64,000 nucleotides of DNA from Pseudomonas silesiensis (GCF_001661075.1 NZ_CP014870.1:2624501-2688500); one strand, 5' to 3'. Numbered from the stretch's first letter, positions 7,816 through 17,802 are shown. Notes: a model not told the origin generated them from the letters alone. Numbers and translations: made by a program.

Positions 7816-9728
7816 CTAGAACTCTTTACCGATGATGCCGCGCTCGGTCAGCACCGCGATGATGCGATCCACTGCGTTTTCCGGCGTCAGCTCGCCGGTC
7901 TTGATATGGATGTCCGGCTTGTTCGGCACCTCGTAAGGTGAGTCGATGCCGGTGAAGTTCTTCAACTCGCCACGGCGGACTTTCTTGTACAGGCCCTTGG
8001 GATCACGCGCCTCGGCCACGGCCAGCGGCGTGTCGACGAAGATCTCGATGAACTCGCCTTCCTGCAGCAGCCCGCGCGCCATCTCGCGCTCGGAACGGAA
8101 CGGCGAGATGAAGGCCGTCAATACAATCATCCCGGCATCCACGAACAACTTGGACACCTCGGCCACCCTGCGGATGTTTTCCACCCGGTCGGCATCGGTG
8201 AAGCCCAGGTCGCGGTTCAGGCCGTGGCGCACGTTGTCGCCGTCGAGCAAGTAGGTGTGCCGGCCGCGGGCGTACAGTCGGGTTTCCAGCAGGTTGGCGA
8301 TGGCCGACTTGCCGGCGCCGGACAAACCGGTGAACCACAGCAGCACGGGTTGCTGGCCCATCTGTTCGGCGCGCGCTTTCTTGTTCACATCCACGTGCTG
8401 CATATGAATGTTCTGCGAACGGCGCAGGGAGTACTCGATCAGGCCCGCGCCAACGGTGGCGTTCGACAGACGGTCGATGAGGATGAAGCTGCCGGTTTCA
8501 CGGTTGTCCTTGTAGGCATCGAACGCGATCGGCTGGCTGGTAAAGAGGTTGCATACGCCGATCTCGTTCAGCGCCAGCTCTTTGGCCGCCAGGTGCTCCA
8601 TGGTATTGACGTTGACCTTGTACTTGGGCATCGACAAGGTCACCGGCAGGGTTTTGCCGCCGATTTTCATCAGGTAGGGGCGACCGGCGAGCATGGCCTG
8701 CTCGTGCATCCAGATCAGGCTGACCTGGAACTGGTCGGCCACGCTGGTCGGGTCTTCTGCGGTGGACAGCACATCGCCGCGACTGCAATCGACTTCTTCG
8801 GTCAGGGTCAGGGTGATGGACTGTCCGGCCACGGCTTGTTGCAAGTCACCGTCGAGGGTGACGATGCGCGAGATACGGCTCTCTTGTCCGCCCGGCAACA
8901 CGCGTACCCGGTCACCAGGACGAATCACGCCGCTGGCGATGGTGCCGGTGAAGCCACGAAAATCCAGGTTGGGGCGGTTGACCCACTGCACCGGCATACG
9001 GAACGACAGTTTCTGCTGGTGCGCCTCGTCGACCTCGACGGTTTCCAGGTAACCCATCAGCGTGGTACCGCGGTACCAAGGCATGTGCTCGCTTTGTTCG
9101 GTGATGTTCTCACCCCGTAGCGCGGACATCGGAATGGCGGTGAAATCCTGTAGACCGATCTGCTTGGCGAAGGCGCGGTAGTCATCGACGATGGCGTTAT
9201 ACACTTTCTCCGAATAGTCCATCAGGTCCATCTTGTTGACCGCCAGTACCACCTTGCGAATGCCGAGCAGCGAGGCCAGATAGCTGTGACGCCTGGATTG
9301 AGTCAGGACGCCGCGTCGGGCATCGATCATCACCACGGCCACGTCGGCCGTGGAGGCACCGGTCACCATATTGCGGGTGTACTGCTCATGCCCCGGGGTG
9401 TCGGCAACGATGAACTTGCGCCGGTCGGTGGAGAAAAAACGGTAGGCCACGTCGATGGTGATGCCTTGTTCGCGCTCGGCGGCCAGGCCATCCACCAACA
9501 GGGCGAAGTCCAGTTCGCCACCCTGGGTACCGACTTTTTTCGAGTCTGCCTCCAGCGCTTCCATCTGGTCTTCGAAGAGCATTTTCGAATCGTAGAGCAG
9601 GCGCCCGATCAGGGTGCTCTTGCCATCGTCCACACTGCCGCAGGTCAGGAAGCGCAGCAGGCTCTTGTGCTCGTGGGCCTTGAGGTATTGCTCATATCCT
9701 CGGCAATCAGGTCAGATACGTGTGCCAT
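7816..9728 (-). pseudogene. cysNC: cysNC: sulfate adenylyltransferase large subunit / APS kinase, frameshifted
   Basis: CysN is the GTPase subunit of ATP sulfurylase; the fused C-terminal CysC phosphorylates APS to PAPS. The ATG at 9728 overlaps the cysD stop (TAATG) and encodes the expected [11 protein letters not shown], but then the frame breaks. Reading on requires one extra base near 9693-9696, after which ...[16 protein letters not shown] and all later motifs are intact, including DTPGHEQ, NKMD and the APS-kinase P-loop GLSGAGKS. Starting at the in-frame GTG at 9633 would remove the first part of the P-loop. This is either a recent inactivation or a one-base sequence error. Confidence 0.85.
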
Positions 9729-10627
9729 TAGAAATACCCCTCTTGTTTTTTCTTCTCCATCGATGCGGACGAGTCGTGGTCGATCATTCGCCCCTGACGC
9801 TCGGATGTGCGGGTCAGCAGCATTTCCTGAATGATCTTGGGCAGCGTATCGGCATCGGACTCGACGGCACCGGTGAGCGGGTAGCAACCCAGGGTGCGGA
9901 AGCGCACGTTGCGAATCATCGGCACTTCACCCGGGTTGAGCGGCATGCGTTCGTCATCGACCATGATCAGCATCCCGTCGCGCTCCACCACCGGACGCGG
10001 AGCGGCGAAATACAGCGGAACGATCGGGATGTTTTCCAGGTGGATGTACTGCCAGATGTCCAGCTCGGTCCAGTTGGAGAGGGGGAACACGCGGATCGAC
10101 TCACCCTTGTGTTTGCGCGTGTTGTACAGATGCCAGAGCTCCGGCCGCTGGTTCTTCGGGTCCCAGCGGTGCTGGTCGGAGCGGAAGGAGAAAATCCGTT
10201 CCTTGGCCCGGGATTTTTCTTCGTCGCGGCGTGCGCCGCCGAAAGCCGCGTCGAAGCCGTAGTGATCCAGCGCCTGCTTCAGACCTTCGGTCTTCATGAT
10301 GTCGGTGTGGATTTGCGAGCCGTGCTTGAACGGGCTGATGCCCATTTCAACGCCTTCGGGGTTGGTGTGGGTCAGCAGGTCCACGTTCAGTTTGGCCACC
10401 ATCTGATCGCGGAAGCGATACATCTCCTGGAACTTCCAGGTGGTGTCGACATGCAGCAAAGGGAAGGGCGGCTTGGCCGGGTAGAAGGCCTTCATGGCCA
10501 GGTGCAACATGACCGCGCTGTCCTTGCCGATGGAGTAGAGCATGACCGGGTTGTCGGATTCGGCGACAACCTCGCGCATGGCCTGGATGCTTTCGGCTTC
10601 CAGTCGTTGCAGGTGGGTAAGCGTCAT
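9728..10627 (-). CDS. cysD: sulfate adenylyltransferase subunit 2 (CysD)
   Basis: A 299-residue small subunit of ATP sulfurylase, an ATP pyrophosphatase-superfamily enzyme that makes APS from ATP and sulfate. The PP-loop reads [14 protein letters not shown] near residue 32. [22 protein letters not shown] and the [10 protein letters not shown] segment are typical. The ATG at 10627 is preceded by AAAGGAAG. No in-frame stop separates it from the helix-turn-helix gene upstream, so a 637-residue fusion is also possible. It is probably cotranscribed with cysNC. Confidence 0.92.
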   Translation of the reverse strand: MTLTHLQRLEAESIQAMREVVAESDNPVMLYSIGKDSAVMLHLAMKAFYPAKPPFPLLHVDTTWKFQEMYRFRDQMVAKLNVDLLTHTNPEGVEMGISPFKHGSQIHTDIMKTEGLKQALDHYGFDAAFGGARRDEEKSRAKERIFSFRSDQHRWDPKNQRPELWHLYNTRKHKGESIRVFPLSNWTELDIWQYIHLENIPIVPLYFAAPRPVVERDGMLIMVDDERMPLNPGEVPMIRNVRFRTLGCYPLTGAVESDADTLPKIIQEMLLTRTSERQGRMIDHDSSASMEKKKQEGYF

Positions 10628-11638
10628 AGATCTTCCTTTCGCTTTTTGTTGTTGTCGCTTATCAACGTACAACTGCCGCGGTTCGGACTTATGCGCGACT
10701 TGATGTTTTAACATCAGGCGCAACATCTGCAGCATGGGGTTGGGGGGCAGGGCGGGCGTGACACCGGTCACGTTGTCGGGCGCATCGTCATGGCTGGTGC
10801 GCGCAGCCTGGCCGATGTGGGTCGCCAACTCGAGGGCACCGCTGAGCATTTCGCTGGCTTGCGGCAGGTGAAACAGAAGCAGCCGGTCGGCGCGCTCGCC
10901 GGCCCAGGTGATGAAGGTGGCCGCGCGTTGCCAGTGCATGCCCGAGAGCAGGGCGAACACCTTGCGTTCGGCGCAGCGATGCAGGCGGTCGAAGAACTCG
11001 ACCAGATGGGGCGCGCGCAGCCCGTCTTCGTAAGGCAGCCAGAGGACCTTGCCGCGATTGCTGACAGCGCGCAGTACGCCATAACTGAGTTTGCCCTGGT
11101 CGTTGGGTGCACCGTAGTCGTCGATCCAGAGGATCTCGCCGTTCTGCGCGCGAGCCTGGTCAAGGATGTGCCCGTAGGTGTTGCGGTACCAGCGCTGCAC
11201 GGCCAGTGAAGCCTTGGCGACACGTTTGGCCGGGCGCTCGGCATTGAGCTGCCAGCGTTGCAGATAATGGGCGGCGGTGCGTTCCGGCAAGTCAATCCCA
11301 TGCAGGCGCTGGACCAGTGCCTGCATGGCCTCCAGCTGCCAGAGCAGGAACGGTAACTCGTGCCGTTCCGGCAGTGTGCTGACCAGCAGTTGGTAGATGT
11401 TCTGTTCCTGCTCGGCAGAGAGGCTGCGGCCTTCGCCTTGCTTGCGTCCGCGGTCTCGCACGGGCACGGCACTCCAGCCGCCGGCTTGCCAGGCCTTGTA
11501 GGCAGCGATGATGGTCGGCGAAGAGAGTCCTGTGTCCTGACTGATGGATTTGAGCGTGCTGCCAGCGATGCGCAACTGCACGGCGCGCAGGCGGAGCCTG
11601 TTGATCTGCGGAACGGATAACTGATTGCCGTGGGGCAC
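10628..11638 (-). CDS. IS630-like helix-turn-helix protein, in frame with cysD
   Basis: A GTG at 11638 with AGGAG upstream starts a 337-residue segment that runs into the cysD start without a stop. Residues 10-60 form a winged-helix/HTH domain ([20 protein letters not shown]). The rest resembles an IS630/Tc1-type DDE domain: WIDD at 171-174 matches the first Asp. The DN motif of the second Asp is replaced by SG at 232-233, and no NP-E motif follows the FHLP segment. It therefore looks like a transposase-derived protein without catalysis, perhaps a regulator. The terminal stop codon may have been lost. Confidence 0.65.
10701..10716. promoter_or_regulatory. inverted repeat upstream of cysD
   Basis: TGATGTT-TT-AACATCA is a perfect 7-2-7 inverted repeat about 75 bases upstream of the cysD start, inside the HTH-encoding frame. 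It could be an operator; no regulator is assigned. Confidence 0.3.
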
Positions 11639-11724
11639 AGGAACTCCTGTTAAACATCCATTTGCTGATTGGCGGTGTTGCGGATGTCTGTACTGTTCCC
11701 CGATCCGGAAAACGGCGCATAGGC

Positions 11725-11739
11725 CGTATGGACCATACG
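11725..11739. promoter_or_regulatory. palindrome in the divergent cysQ / HTH-gene promoter region
   Basis: CGTATGG-A-CCATACG is a perfect 15-bp palindrome between the divergent starts at 11638 and 11764. Its position and symmetry suit a dimeric regulator, possibly the adjacent HTH protein. Confidence 0.45.
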
Positions 11740-11763
11740 AAGAACAAAAACAGGAGAAACCCC

Positions 11764-12531
11764 ATGAACGAGTCAATGGCTGTTCTGCTCGAAGATGTCA
11801 TCGGTATTGCTCGCGCAGCGGGCGAGTTGGTGATGGAGGTGTACCGCTCGGATTTCGAGGTGCGCGGGAAAGTCGACACCTCCCCGGTGACCGAAGCTGA
11901 CGAGCGCGCCGAGACCCTGATTCTGCAGGCCCTGGCGGCGCGCACACCGCAGATTCCGGTGATTTCCGAAGAGGCCGCCGCCGCTGGCCAGGTGCCCGAA
12001 GTGGGCCGGCGTTTCTGGCTGGTGGACCCGCTGGATGGCACCAAGGAATTCATCAATCGCAACGGCGAGTTCACCGTCAATATCGCCCTGATCGATAACG
12101 GCGAACCGGTGCTGGGGGTGGTTCTGGCGCCCGCACTGGAGCGTCTGTTCGCCGGTGCCCGTGATTGCGGAGCCTTTATCGAACAGGCCGGACAGCGCCA
12201 GGCCATCCACTGTCGGGCGGTGACGGAGGAGGGAATGGACGTGGTTGCCAGCCGCTCCCATGGGGATGCCGAGGCGCTGGATGCATTCCTCGACGGGCGC
12301 AAGGTGCGCTCCCTGAAAAGTGCCGGCTCATCGCTGAAGATCTGCCTGGTGGCGGCCGGCGAGGCGGACCTTTATCCGCGTCTGGGACGCACCATGGAGT
12401 GGGATATCGCCGCGGGGCACGCGGTGCTGGTCGCCGCCGGCGGACAGGTCTGCACCCTGGCCGGCGATACGTTGCGTTATGGCAAGCCCGGCCTGGACAA
12501 TCCGCATTTCTACGCGCGTGGACTGCAGTGA
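11764..12531 (+). CDS. cysQ: 3'(2'),5'-bisphosphate nucleotidase CysQ
   Basis: A 255-residue inositol-monophosphatase-superfamily enzyme that hydrolyses PAP, the by-product of PAPS-dependent transfer, to AMP. Metal-binding motifs are visible: SEE near residues 68-70, DPLDGT at 88-93 and [10 protein letters not shown] near 215. The start at 11764 has AGGAG eight bases upstream. It is transcribed away from the HTH-cysD-cysNC genes. Together with the sulfotransferase this places PAPS synthesis, use and PAP removal within about 7 kb. Confidence 0.93.
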   Translation: MNESMAVLLEDVIGIARAAGELVMEVYRSDFEVRGKVDTSPVTEADERAETLILQALAARTPQIPVISEEAAAAGQVPEVGRRFWLVDPLDGTKEFINRNGEFTVNIALIDNGEPVLGVVLAPALERLFAGARDCGAFIEQAGQRQAIHCRAVTEEGMDVVASRSHGDAEALDAFLDGRKVRSLKSAGSSLKICLVAAGEADLYPRLGRTMEWDIAAGHAVLVAAGGQVCTLAGDTLRYGKPGLDNPHFYARGLQ

Positions 12532-12600
12532 TCGAGGCGTCACCGTGCCCTGGCTGAAGTTGCGCAGGCCACGGTACCGAACAGCTTGCTCGATTCGCCC

Positions 12601-13044
12601 CTAGCCAGCGTTGATGTTGCCGCAGAAAAGAGGGCGGCTGCCATCTGCCGGGCTGCTGCGAACGAGCAAGACATAATCACCCTTGGTCAGTTCGCTCAGT
12701 GCAACCGGTGCCTGGGCCCAATGCTTGGTTCGTGGGGCGAGCGATGGATAGTCGACGCTGTTGGCCTGACGGGTCCTGTACGCAGGCTGTGCGCTGAGCT
12801 GCTGGCAGGAGCCAGCGTAGATGGCGGTGTCGAGGCGGCTGGAGACGGCCATGTCGTGGGGGACACCACCGACGGTGAGCCAGATGCTGGTTTGGTTGCC
12901 CACCGGGCTGAGGGTGGCTCGAGCGATATGCTCGGCGTTTTGCGGGGTAGCATTGAGGGGGACATCGACAATCTCGGTTCTGCTCGCGCAACTTGAAATT
13001 GCCCCTGCCGCCACTACCAACGCCAGCCAAGATGTTCTGTTCAT
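12601..13044 (-). CDS. small putative lipoprotein
   Basis: A 147-residue protein with a basic N-terminus, a hydrophobic segment and a lipobox-like ISSC at about residues 16-19, so it is probably a lipoprotein. The mature part is about 128 residues with two further Cys that could pair. No family is recognised. The ATG at 13044 has AGGAG seven bases upstream; a GTG one codon earlier is the alternative. It faces cysQ tail to tail with a 69-base gap. Confidence 0.65.
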   Translation of the reverse strand: MNRTSWLALVVAAGAISSCASRTEIVDVPLNATPQNAEHIARATLSPVGNQTSIWLTVGGVPHDMAVSSRLDTAIYAGSCQQLSAQPAYRTRQANSVDYPSLAPRTKHWAQAPVALSELTKGDYVLLVRSSPADGSRPLFCGNINAG

Positions 13045-13260
13045 CACAGATCTCCTGAGTAGAGGTACGTTGATTTCATCCCCCGTGTGAAGTCTAGTTG
13101 CCTGCGGCGGGCGTGGGATCGAGCTGATGGGTGGTTGCGCTTGTCATGCGGGACCCCTCGACATTCCATGAGTGAGTTTTTGATTATCGGGGCAGCGACT
13201 GAAAACGGCTGACCTCAAAAAATTCATTGGCATAGTCAGGACCGACTCAAAGCGATTGGA

Positions 13261-13612
13261 TTACGCAAGACTCGCGTCTGCAAGCAGTGATCGCAGCACC
13301 ATCCGTTGCACACACTTGATGAGCAATTCCGGCCGAATATCCTCGCCAAGCGGTCCCAGCACTGCGCCCACCAGTATGGCCTGCACGCCATGGCAACGCG
13401 AACCGCAGGTAAGCGCCGAGGTAGTGCCCTAATGCGGACCTTGGATCGAAGCGGGCGAGGGGAGGCTTGCCGAGGCAGTGGAGCAGGTAATACTCATGTT
13501 CCTCGATGAGTTCGAACAGCAGGCATTGTTTGCTTTCAATGTAGTGATATAGCGAACCGGCCTGTAACTCCGAGTGCTCGGCAAGCTGACGCAAACTCAC
13601 GGCCTGAAATCC
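13261..13612 (-). pseudogene. TetR/AcrR regulator remnant
   Basis: The minus strand encodes a truncated TetR HTH (NEGFQAVSLRQLAEHSEL followed by GSLYHYIESKQCLLFELI) with an in-frame stop just upstream, so the first helix is missing. After HYLGAYLRFALPW the frame shifts. The C-terminal continuation (QAILVGAVLGPLGEDI... to TAA at 13261) is in another frame. At least one deletion and one frameshift make it non-functional. It lies divergent from an MFS remnant, the usual pairing of a TetR repressor with its efflux pump. Confidence 0.7.
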
Positions 13613-13716
13613 CTCGTTAACGCACTAACCATAGTTGAGCTGAAATCGCACCTTCGGGTGTACCGAGACAGCATCATCTCAGCTCATCAATTACTTATTA
13701 AAATTTTGGATATTTC

Positions 13717-14220
13717 ATGTCCAGTCCAATTACCGATTTCCCTGCGGACACCTTCCGTGCGGAAGAACAGGCGGATGCTCCAGCTACTGGAGCGGAATCT
13801 TCGCCATGACACTCTGCGTCTTCGCCCTGATCGCCTTTGAACTCATGCCGGTCAGTTTGCTCACCCCGATCGCTACAGCACTCAATGTAAGTGAAGGATT
13901 TGGCGGGATACGGTATTGCCATATCCGGCGCTCTCGCAGTTATCACCAGCCTTACAATTTCCTCGATTGCGGGGACGATGAATCGTAAACCTTACTGCTG
14001 CTGACCGCGCTAATGTGCGTTTCTGGTTTGATCGTCGGGTTGGCTTCGAACTATTTCATTTACATCGCAGGTCGAACACTTATTGGCGTAGTGATTGGTG
14101 GTTTCGGGTCTATGTCCGCAGCGGCTGCGATGCGCCTGGTACCCGCGACGAGCGTCCCCAAAGCCCTCGCTATTTTCACATCCAGATCGGCATTGGTCAT
14201 TATTGTTTTCAAAAACCGAC
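13717..14220 (+). pseudogene. MFS efflux transporter remnant (NepI-like)
   Basis: Pieces of one major facilitator protein can be read across at least three frames. An N-terminal MSSPITDF... leader shifts near 13780 to WSGIFAMTLCVFALIAFELM. The next shift near 13905 leads to GIAISGALAVITSLTISSIAG. A third near 13988 leads to LTALMCVSGLIVGLASNYF...RLVPATSVPKALAIF. Order and motifs resemble purine/arabinose-type DHA1 exporters such as NepI. The sequence stops after about 150 residues, so the C-terminal two thirds is gone. Confidence 0.75.
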
Positions 14221-14518
14221 AGGTGGGTGTCGGTGACAAATAAGTTGTCGTTTATAGATATCTCTCGCGTATATGCTACGAATGTGCCCAGCGTTGATGA
14301 GCGCAGGCTCAAATCAAAGGGTTTTCCTTATGGCTCCCGCCCTGAAACCCTCAGCATAGAGACATTGGGAGATGTCGTTTTTGGATCCACTCAAACTTAA
14401 GCAATTGAGTATGGCCTTTGCACGTTGAATAGGAACAAACCCACCAACTTTTGGGTGGGAGAATAAAAAGAGCCTTTGCCTGAGGCCATTCACTCGCTTT
14501 GTGTGAGGAGATACCGCG
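14221..14518. other. non-coding stretch before gbdR
   Basis: About 300 bases with lower GC than the neighbours. No gene is supported. A short hairpin (CCCACC...GGTGGG, about 14439-14458) lies 60 bases upstream of gbdR and may be part of its leader. Confidence 0.4.
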
Positions 14519-15622
14519 ATGACGACGTTCAACTCCGGGCCCCAACCCCAGAACCGTGCGCCTCAATCCATCGGCTTTCTGCTGCTGGACAATTTCACGC
14601 TGATTTCTCTGGCGTCCGCAGTGGAACCCCTGCGTATGGCCAACCAATTGTCCGGTCGCGAGCTGTATCGCTGGACCACCCTCACTGTAGACGGCGGGCA
14701 GGTCTGGGCCAGTGACGGTCTGCAAATCACCCCTGACGCTTCCATGCACAAAGCCCCGCCTATGGACATGATCATCGTTTGCGGTGGCGTCGGCATTCAG
14801 CGTACTGTCACCCGCGAACACGTGTCGTGGCTGCAAAGCCAGGCCCGCAAGGCCTGCCGCCTCGGTGCGGTCTGCACCGGCAGTTGGGCTCTGGCTTGCG
14901 CCGGACTGCTCGATGGTTTCGATTGCAGCGTGCACTGGGAGTGCCTGGCGGCGATGCAGGAAGCTTTCCCGCGGATAGTAATGAGTACCCGTTTGTTCAC
15001 CCTCGACCGTAACCGCTTCACCAGCTCCGGAGGCACCGCGCCACTGGACATGATGCTGCACCTGATCAGCCGTGATCACGGGCGTGAACTGTCCGCCGCG
15101 ATCTCGGAAATGTTTGTCTACGAGCGCATCCGCAACGAGCAGGATCACCAGCGCGTGCCGCTCAAGCACATGCTTGGCACCAATCAACCGAAGTTGCAGG
15201 AAATCGTGGCGCTGATGGAAGCCAACCTGGAAGAGCCGATCGACCTGGACGAACTCGCGGTGTATGTCGCCGTGTCCCGTCGCCAGCTGGAGCGGCTGTT
15301 CCAGAAGTACCTGCACTGCTCGCCGTCGCGTTACTACCTGAAACTGCGTCTGGTCCGTGCGCGCCAGTTGCTCAAGCAAACGCCGATGTCGATCATCGAA
15401 GTGGCGTCGATCTGTGGCTTCGTGTCCACGCCGCACTTCTCCAAGTGCTACCGCGAATACTTTGGCATTCCGCCGCGTGACGAACGCGTCGGTTCCAATA
15501 CCACGCAGCAGGTGGCGATGATACCGCTACCGCAAGCATTTGTGCTCTCGCCGTTGGCCGGTTCGATTTCAGCTTTGAGCCAGGCACGTAACGAGTCAAC
15601 CTTTGCCAGCGTTCGTCTATAA
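14519..15622 (+). CDS. gbdR: AraC/GlxA-type regulator GbdR
   Basis: A 367-residue transcription factor. An N-terminal DJ-1/PfpI-like class I amidotransferase domain (IGFLLLDNFTLISLASAVEP to about residue 200, with the ...AVCTGSWALACAGLL segment) is followed by a C-terminal AraC double HTH (about 225-330, LDELAVYVAVSRRQLERLFQKY). Length and sequence match what I recall of Pseudomonas GbdR, which activates glycine betaine and dimethylglycine catabolism and choline uptake genes. The BCCT transporter encoded next is the kind of target GbdR controls. The related carnitine regulator CdhR is the alternative. Confidence 0.82.
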   Translation: MTTFNSGPQPQNRAPQSIGFLLLDNFTLISLASAVEPLRMANQLSGRELYRWTTLTVDGGQVWASDGLQITPDASMHKAPPMDMIIVCGGVGIQRTVTREHVSWLQSQARKACRLGAVCTGSWALACAGLLDGFDCSVHWECLAAMQEAFPRIVMSTRLFTLDRNRFTSSGGTAPLDMMLHLISRDHGRELSAAISEMFVYERIRNEQDHQRVPLKHMLGTNQPKLQEIVALMEANLEEPIDLDELAVYVAVSRRQLERLFQKYLHCSPSRYYLKLRLVRARQLLKQTPMSIIEVASICGFVSTPHFSKCYREYFGIPPRDERVGSNTTQQVAMIPLPQAFVLSPLAGSISALSQARNESTFASVRL

Positions 15623-15632
15623 ATCTTCACCT

Positions 15633-15660
15633 CTATCCTGCGAAAGCGTTCGCAGGATAG
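15633..15660. terminator. 12-bp perfect hairpin after gbdR
   Basis: CTATCCTGCGAA and TTCGCAGGATAG pair perfectly around AGCG, ten bases after the gbdR stop. No T run follows on the plus strand, so it may act as a terminator-like or transcript-stabilising structure. Confidence 0.6.
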
Positions 15661-16053
15661 GGGAGGGCGCTTCATTTCAGTGTTGTGCCGAGGCAAGAAT
15701 TACTCGACGGCTTTGACCATGTCCTCGATGACCTTTTTCTCCTCGCAGAACACCCGCCTCCTGCTGACTCATCCTTGTATCGCTAACCGTAAGACAAGTG
15801 ACTGTAGGCGCCAGCTGCGTTGAGTCGAAGAGCCCGCCACCCCTCTTCGTGAGGTGATAGAGCGTCCATGCCGGCCCCGGGGGATGCTGCCGAGAGTCGT
15901 TCAGAACTTGCGCCACGCCGCTCTCAGAACAGGGGGAGTGACCAGGAGCGGGATAATCGCGTCGCCTCCAGTTCGCATCGCGCCGGACTGCTTGCAGTGT
16001 TACTGATAAAACAAGAACAAAAACCTGCAAATTCAAAAAATGGGTGGCTACTC
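15661..16053. other. intergenic region with possible gene remnant
   Basis: No intact gene is visible in these 390 bases. On the minus strand, 15699-15765 encodes a stop-terminated tail (RRVFCEEKKVIEDMVKAVE) that has the look of a real protein C-terminus, perhaps of a Rieske-type oxygenase; the rest of such a gene is absent. The remainder is the leader of the BCCT gene. The remnant reading is weak. Confidence 0.3.
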
Positions 16054-17802
16054 ATGGCAACGGAAAACAACGCTGAAACATTGGCGCTCGGCGTAACCGA
16101 CCCTTCCAAAAGTGAAGAGGCAAGGCAGGATCGCCGTCTTGAAGGCAAGATCGATTGGGTCGTTTTTGGCATTACCAGCCTCACTGCAATCGCGTTCATT
16201 TTCTGGGGAATCGCCAGTCAGGCGAGTCTGGCCGCCAGCGCTTCTGCGGCGCAATCCTGGGTCATCATTCACTTCGGTTGGTTCTTTGTTCTGACATCGA
16301 CACTGTTTGTCATCTTCGTGCTATGGCTGGCGGCGAGCAGGTACGGCAGGATCCCTCTGGGGCGTGACGGCGAAGCACCCGAGTTCCGCACGGTCTCATG
16401 GGTTGCCATGATGTTCAGTGCAGGTATGGGGATCGGCCTAATGTTCTTTGGCGTAGCTGAGCCGCTGTCGCACTACACCACTCCACCTCCCGGATCGGCG
16501 ATTGCGCAATCAAACGAAGCGATGCAAGTGGCGATGGCGACCACGCTCTTCCACTGGACCCTGCACCCTTGGGCGATGTACGCCATTGTCGGCCTGGTTA
16601 TCGCCTACGGTACTTTTCGACGCGGACGTTCACAGCTTGTCTCCACCGCATTCCGCCCTTTGATAGGCAAACATGCCAATGGGCCGCTTGGTCGCGTTAT
16701 CGACATGCTGGCCATTTTTGCAACGCTGTTCGGTTCTGCCGCTTCACTTGGGCTAGGCGCCCTGCAGATTGCTGGCGGTCTCGAATACAACGGTTGGATC
16801 GACAACCCGGGAAAAGCTTTCTACCTGGCCATTATTACCGTGCTGACCATTGCCTTCGTCGCCTCTGCGGTTTCGGGCATTGGCAAAGGCATCCAGTGGC
16901 TCTCCAACATCAATATGATTCTGGCACTGACGCTGGCAGTGTTTGTCTTCTTGGTCGGGCCAACGCTCTTGATGTTGAACCTGTTGCCGACCTCTATCGG
17001 CGTCTACATAAAGCTGCTGCCAGAGATGATGGCGCGCACGAGCGCAAGTGGCGGGCCTCAGATGGATAGCTGGTTGGCTAGCTGGACAGTGTTCTACTGG
17101 GCCTGGTGGATTTCCTGGACCCCCTTCGTCGGTATGTTTATCGCCCGTATCAGTCGCGGGCGGACCATCAGGCAATTTGTCAGTGGGGTGTTGCTGGTTC
17201 CGAGCCTGGTCAGCCTGATCTGGTTCACCCTGTTCGGTGGCGCGAGTATCGATGCAGTGCGAGAGGGCAGCCTTTTGCTGGTGGACGGTGTGGTGAACAG
17301 TAACAACGCACTTTACGAACTCCTGAACGGTTATCCACTGGCTTCAATAACGTCTGTTCTGGTCATGGTGCTTGTCGCTATTTTCTTCGTGTCGGGTGCT
17401 GACGCTGCATCGCTGGTGATGGGTACGCTCTCGGAGCGTGGTACGACGGAACCGTCTCGGACCACCGTGATTTTTTGGGGGGCGCTCACAGGCACCGTTG
17501 CAGCGATCATGCTTGCGATTGGAGATCCAGCAAATCCAGGCGCGGCCCTCACAGGATTGCAGAACCTGACCATCGTTGTATCACTGCCTTTTGTGATTGT
17601 GATGGTATTTCTCTGTCTGGCGCTGTATCGGGATCTGCGCAAGGATCCCATGATGTTGCGTCACCTGCGCGGTAGCGAATTAATAGAAAAAGCGGTGCTG
17701 TATGGTGCGGTGAAACATGGTGAGGAATTCTACATCGTCATTCAGGAGACGAAGGCCGCCGGCAAGTCCGTCAGGCCGAAAGAGGAAGTATCTGGCTCTT
17801 GA
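16054..17802 (+). CDS. BCCT family choline/betaine transporter
   Basis: A 582-residue betaine/carnitine/choline transporter with 12 predicted membrane segments. The BCCT signature region is clear: MFSAGMGIGLMFFGVAEPL in TM3-4, and the Trp-rich FYWAWWISWTPFVGMFIARISRGRTIRQF of TM8. The C-terminal tail is short, unlike osmoregulated BetP or long BetT. A sodium- or proton-coupled uptake role for choline, betaine or carnitine is expected. The start at 16054 (MATENN) is chosen because upstream in-frame sequence is not protein-like, although no strong ribosome-binding site is visible. gbdR just upstream suggests control by betaine. Confidence 0.88.
   Translation: MATENNAETLALGVTDPSKSEEARQDRRLEGKIDWVVFGITSLTAIAFIFWGIASQASLAASASAAQSWVIIHFGWFFVLTSTLFVIFVLWLAASRYGRIPLGRDGEAPEFRTVSWVAMMFSAGMGIGLMFFGVAEPLSHYTTPPPGSAIAQSNEAMQVAMATTLFHWTLHPWAMYAIVGLVIAYGTFRRGRSQLVSTAFRPLIGKHANGPLGRVIDMLAIFATLFGSAASLGLGALQIAGGLEYNGWIDNPGKAFYLAIITVLTIAFVASAVSGIGKGIQWLSNINMILALTLAVFVFLVGPTLLMLNLLPTSIGVYIKLLPEMMARTSASGGPQMDSWLASWTVFYWAWWISWTPFVGMFIARISRGRTIRQFVSGVLLVPSLVSLIWFTLFGGASIDAVREGSLLLVDGVVNSNNALYELLNGYPLASITSVLVMVLVAIFFVSGADAASLVMGTLSERGTTEPSRTTVIFWGALTGTVAAIMLAIGDPANPGAALTGLQNLTIVVSLPFVIVMVFLCLALYRDLRKDPMMLRHLRGSELIEKAVLYGAVKHGEEFYIVIQETKAAGKSVRPKEEVSGS

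Noticed and set aside
7816..9633. cysNC as an intact gene starting with GTG at 9633
   Set aside because: That start would cut off the first P-loop residues, and the real N-terminus is present upstream in another frame.
15677..16036. 119-residue minus-strand frame with an LTVSDTR segment, as a MoaB remnant
   Set aside because: Only seven residues resemble MoaB; the rest does not, so chance is likely.
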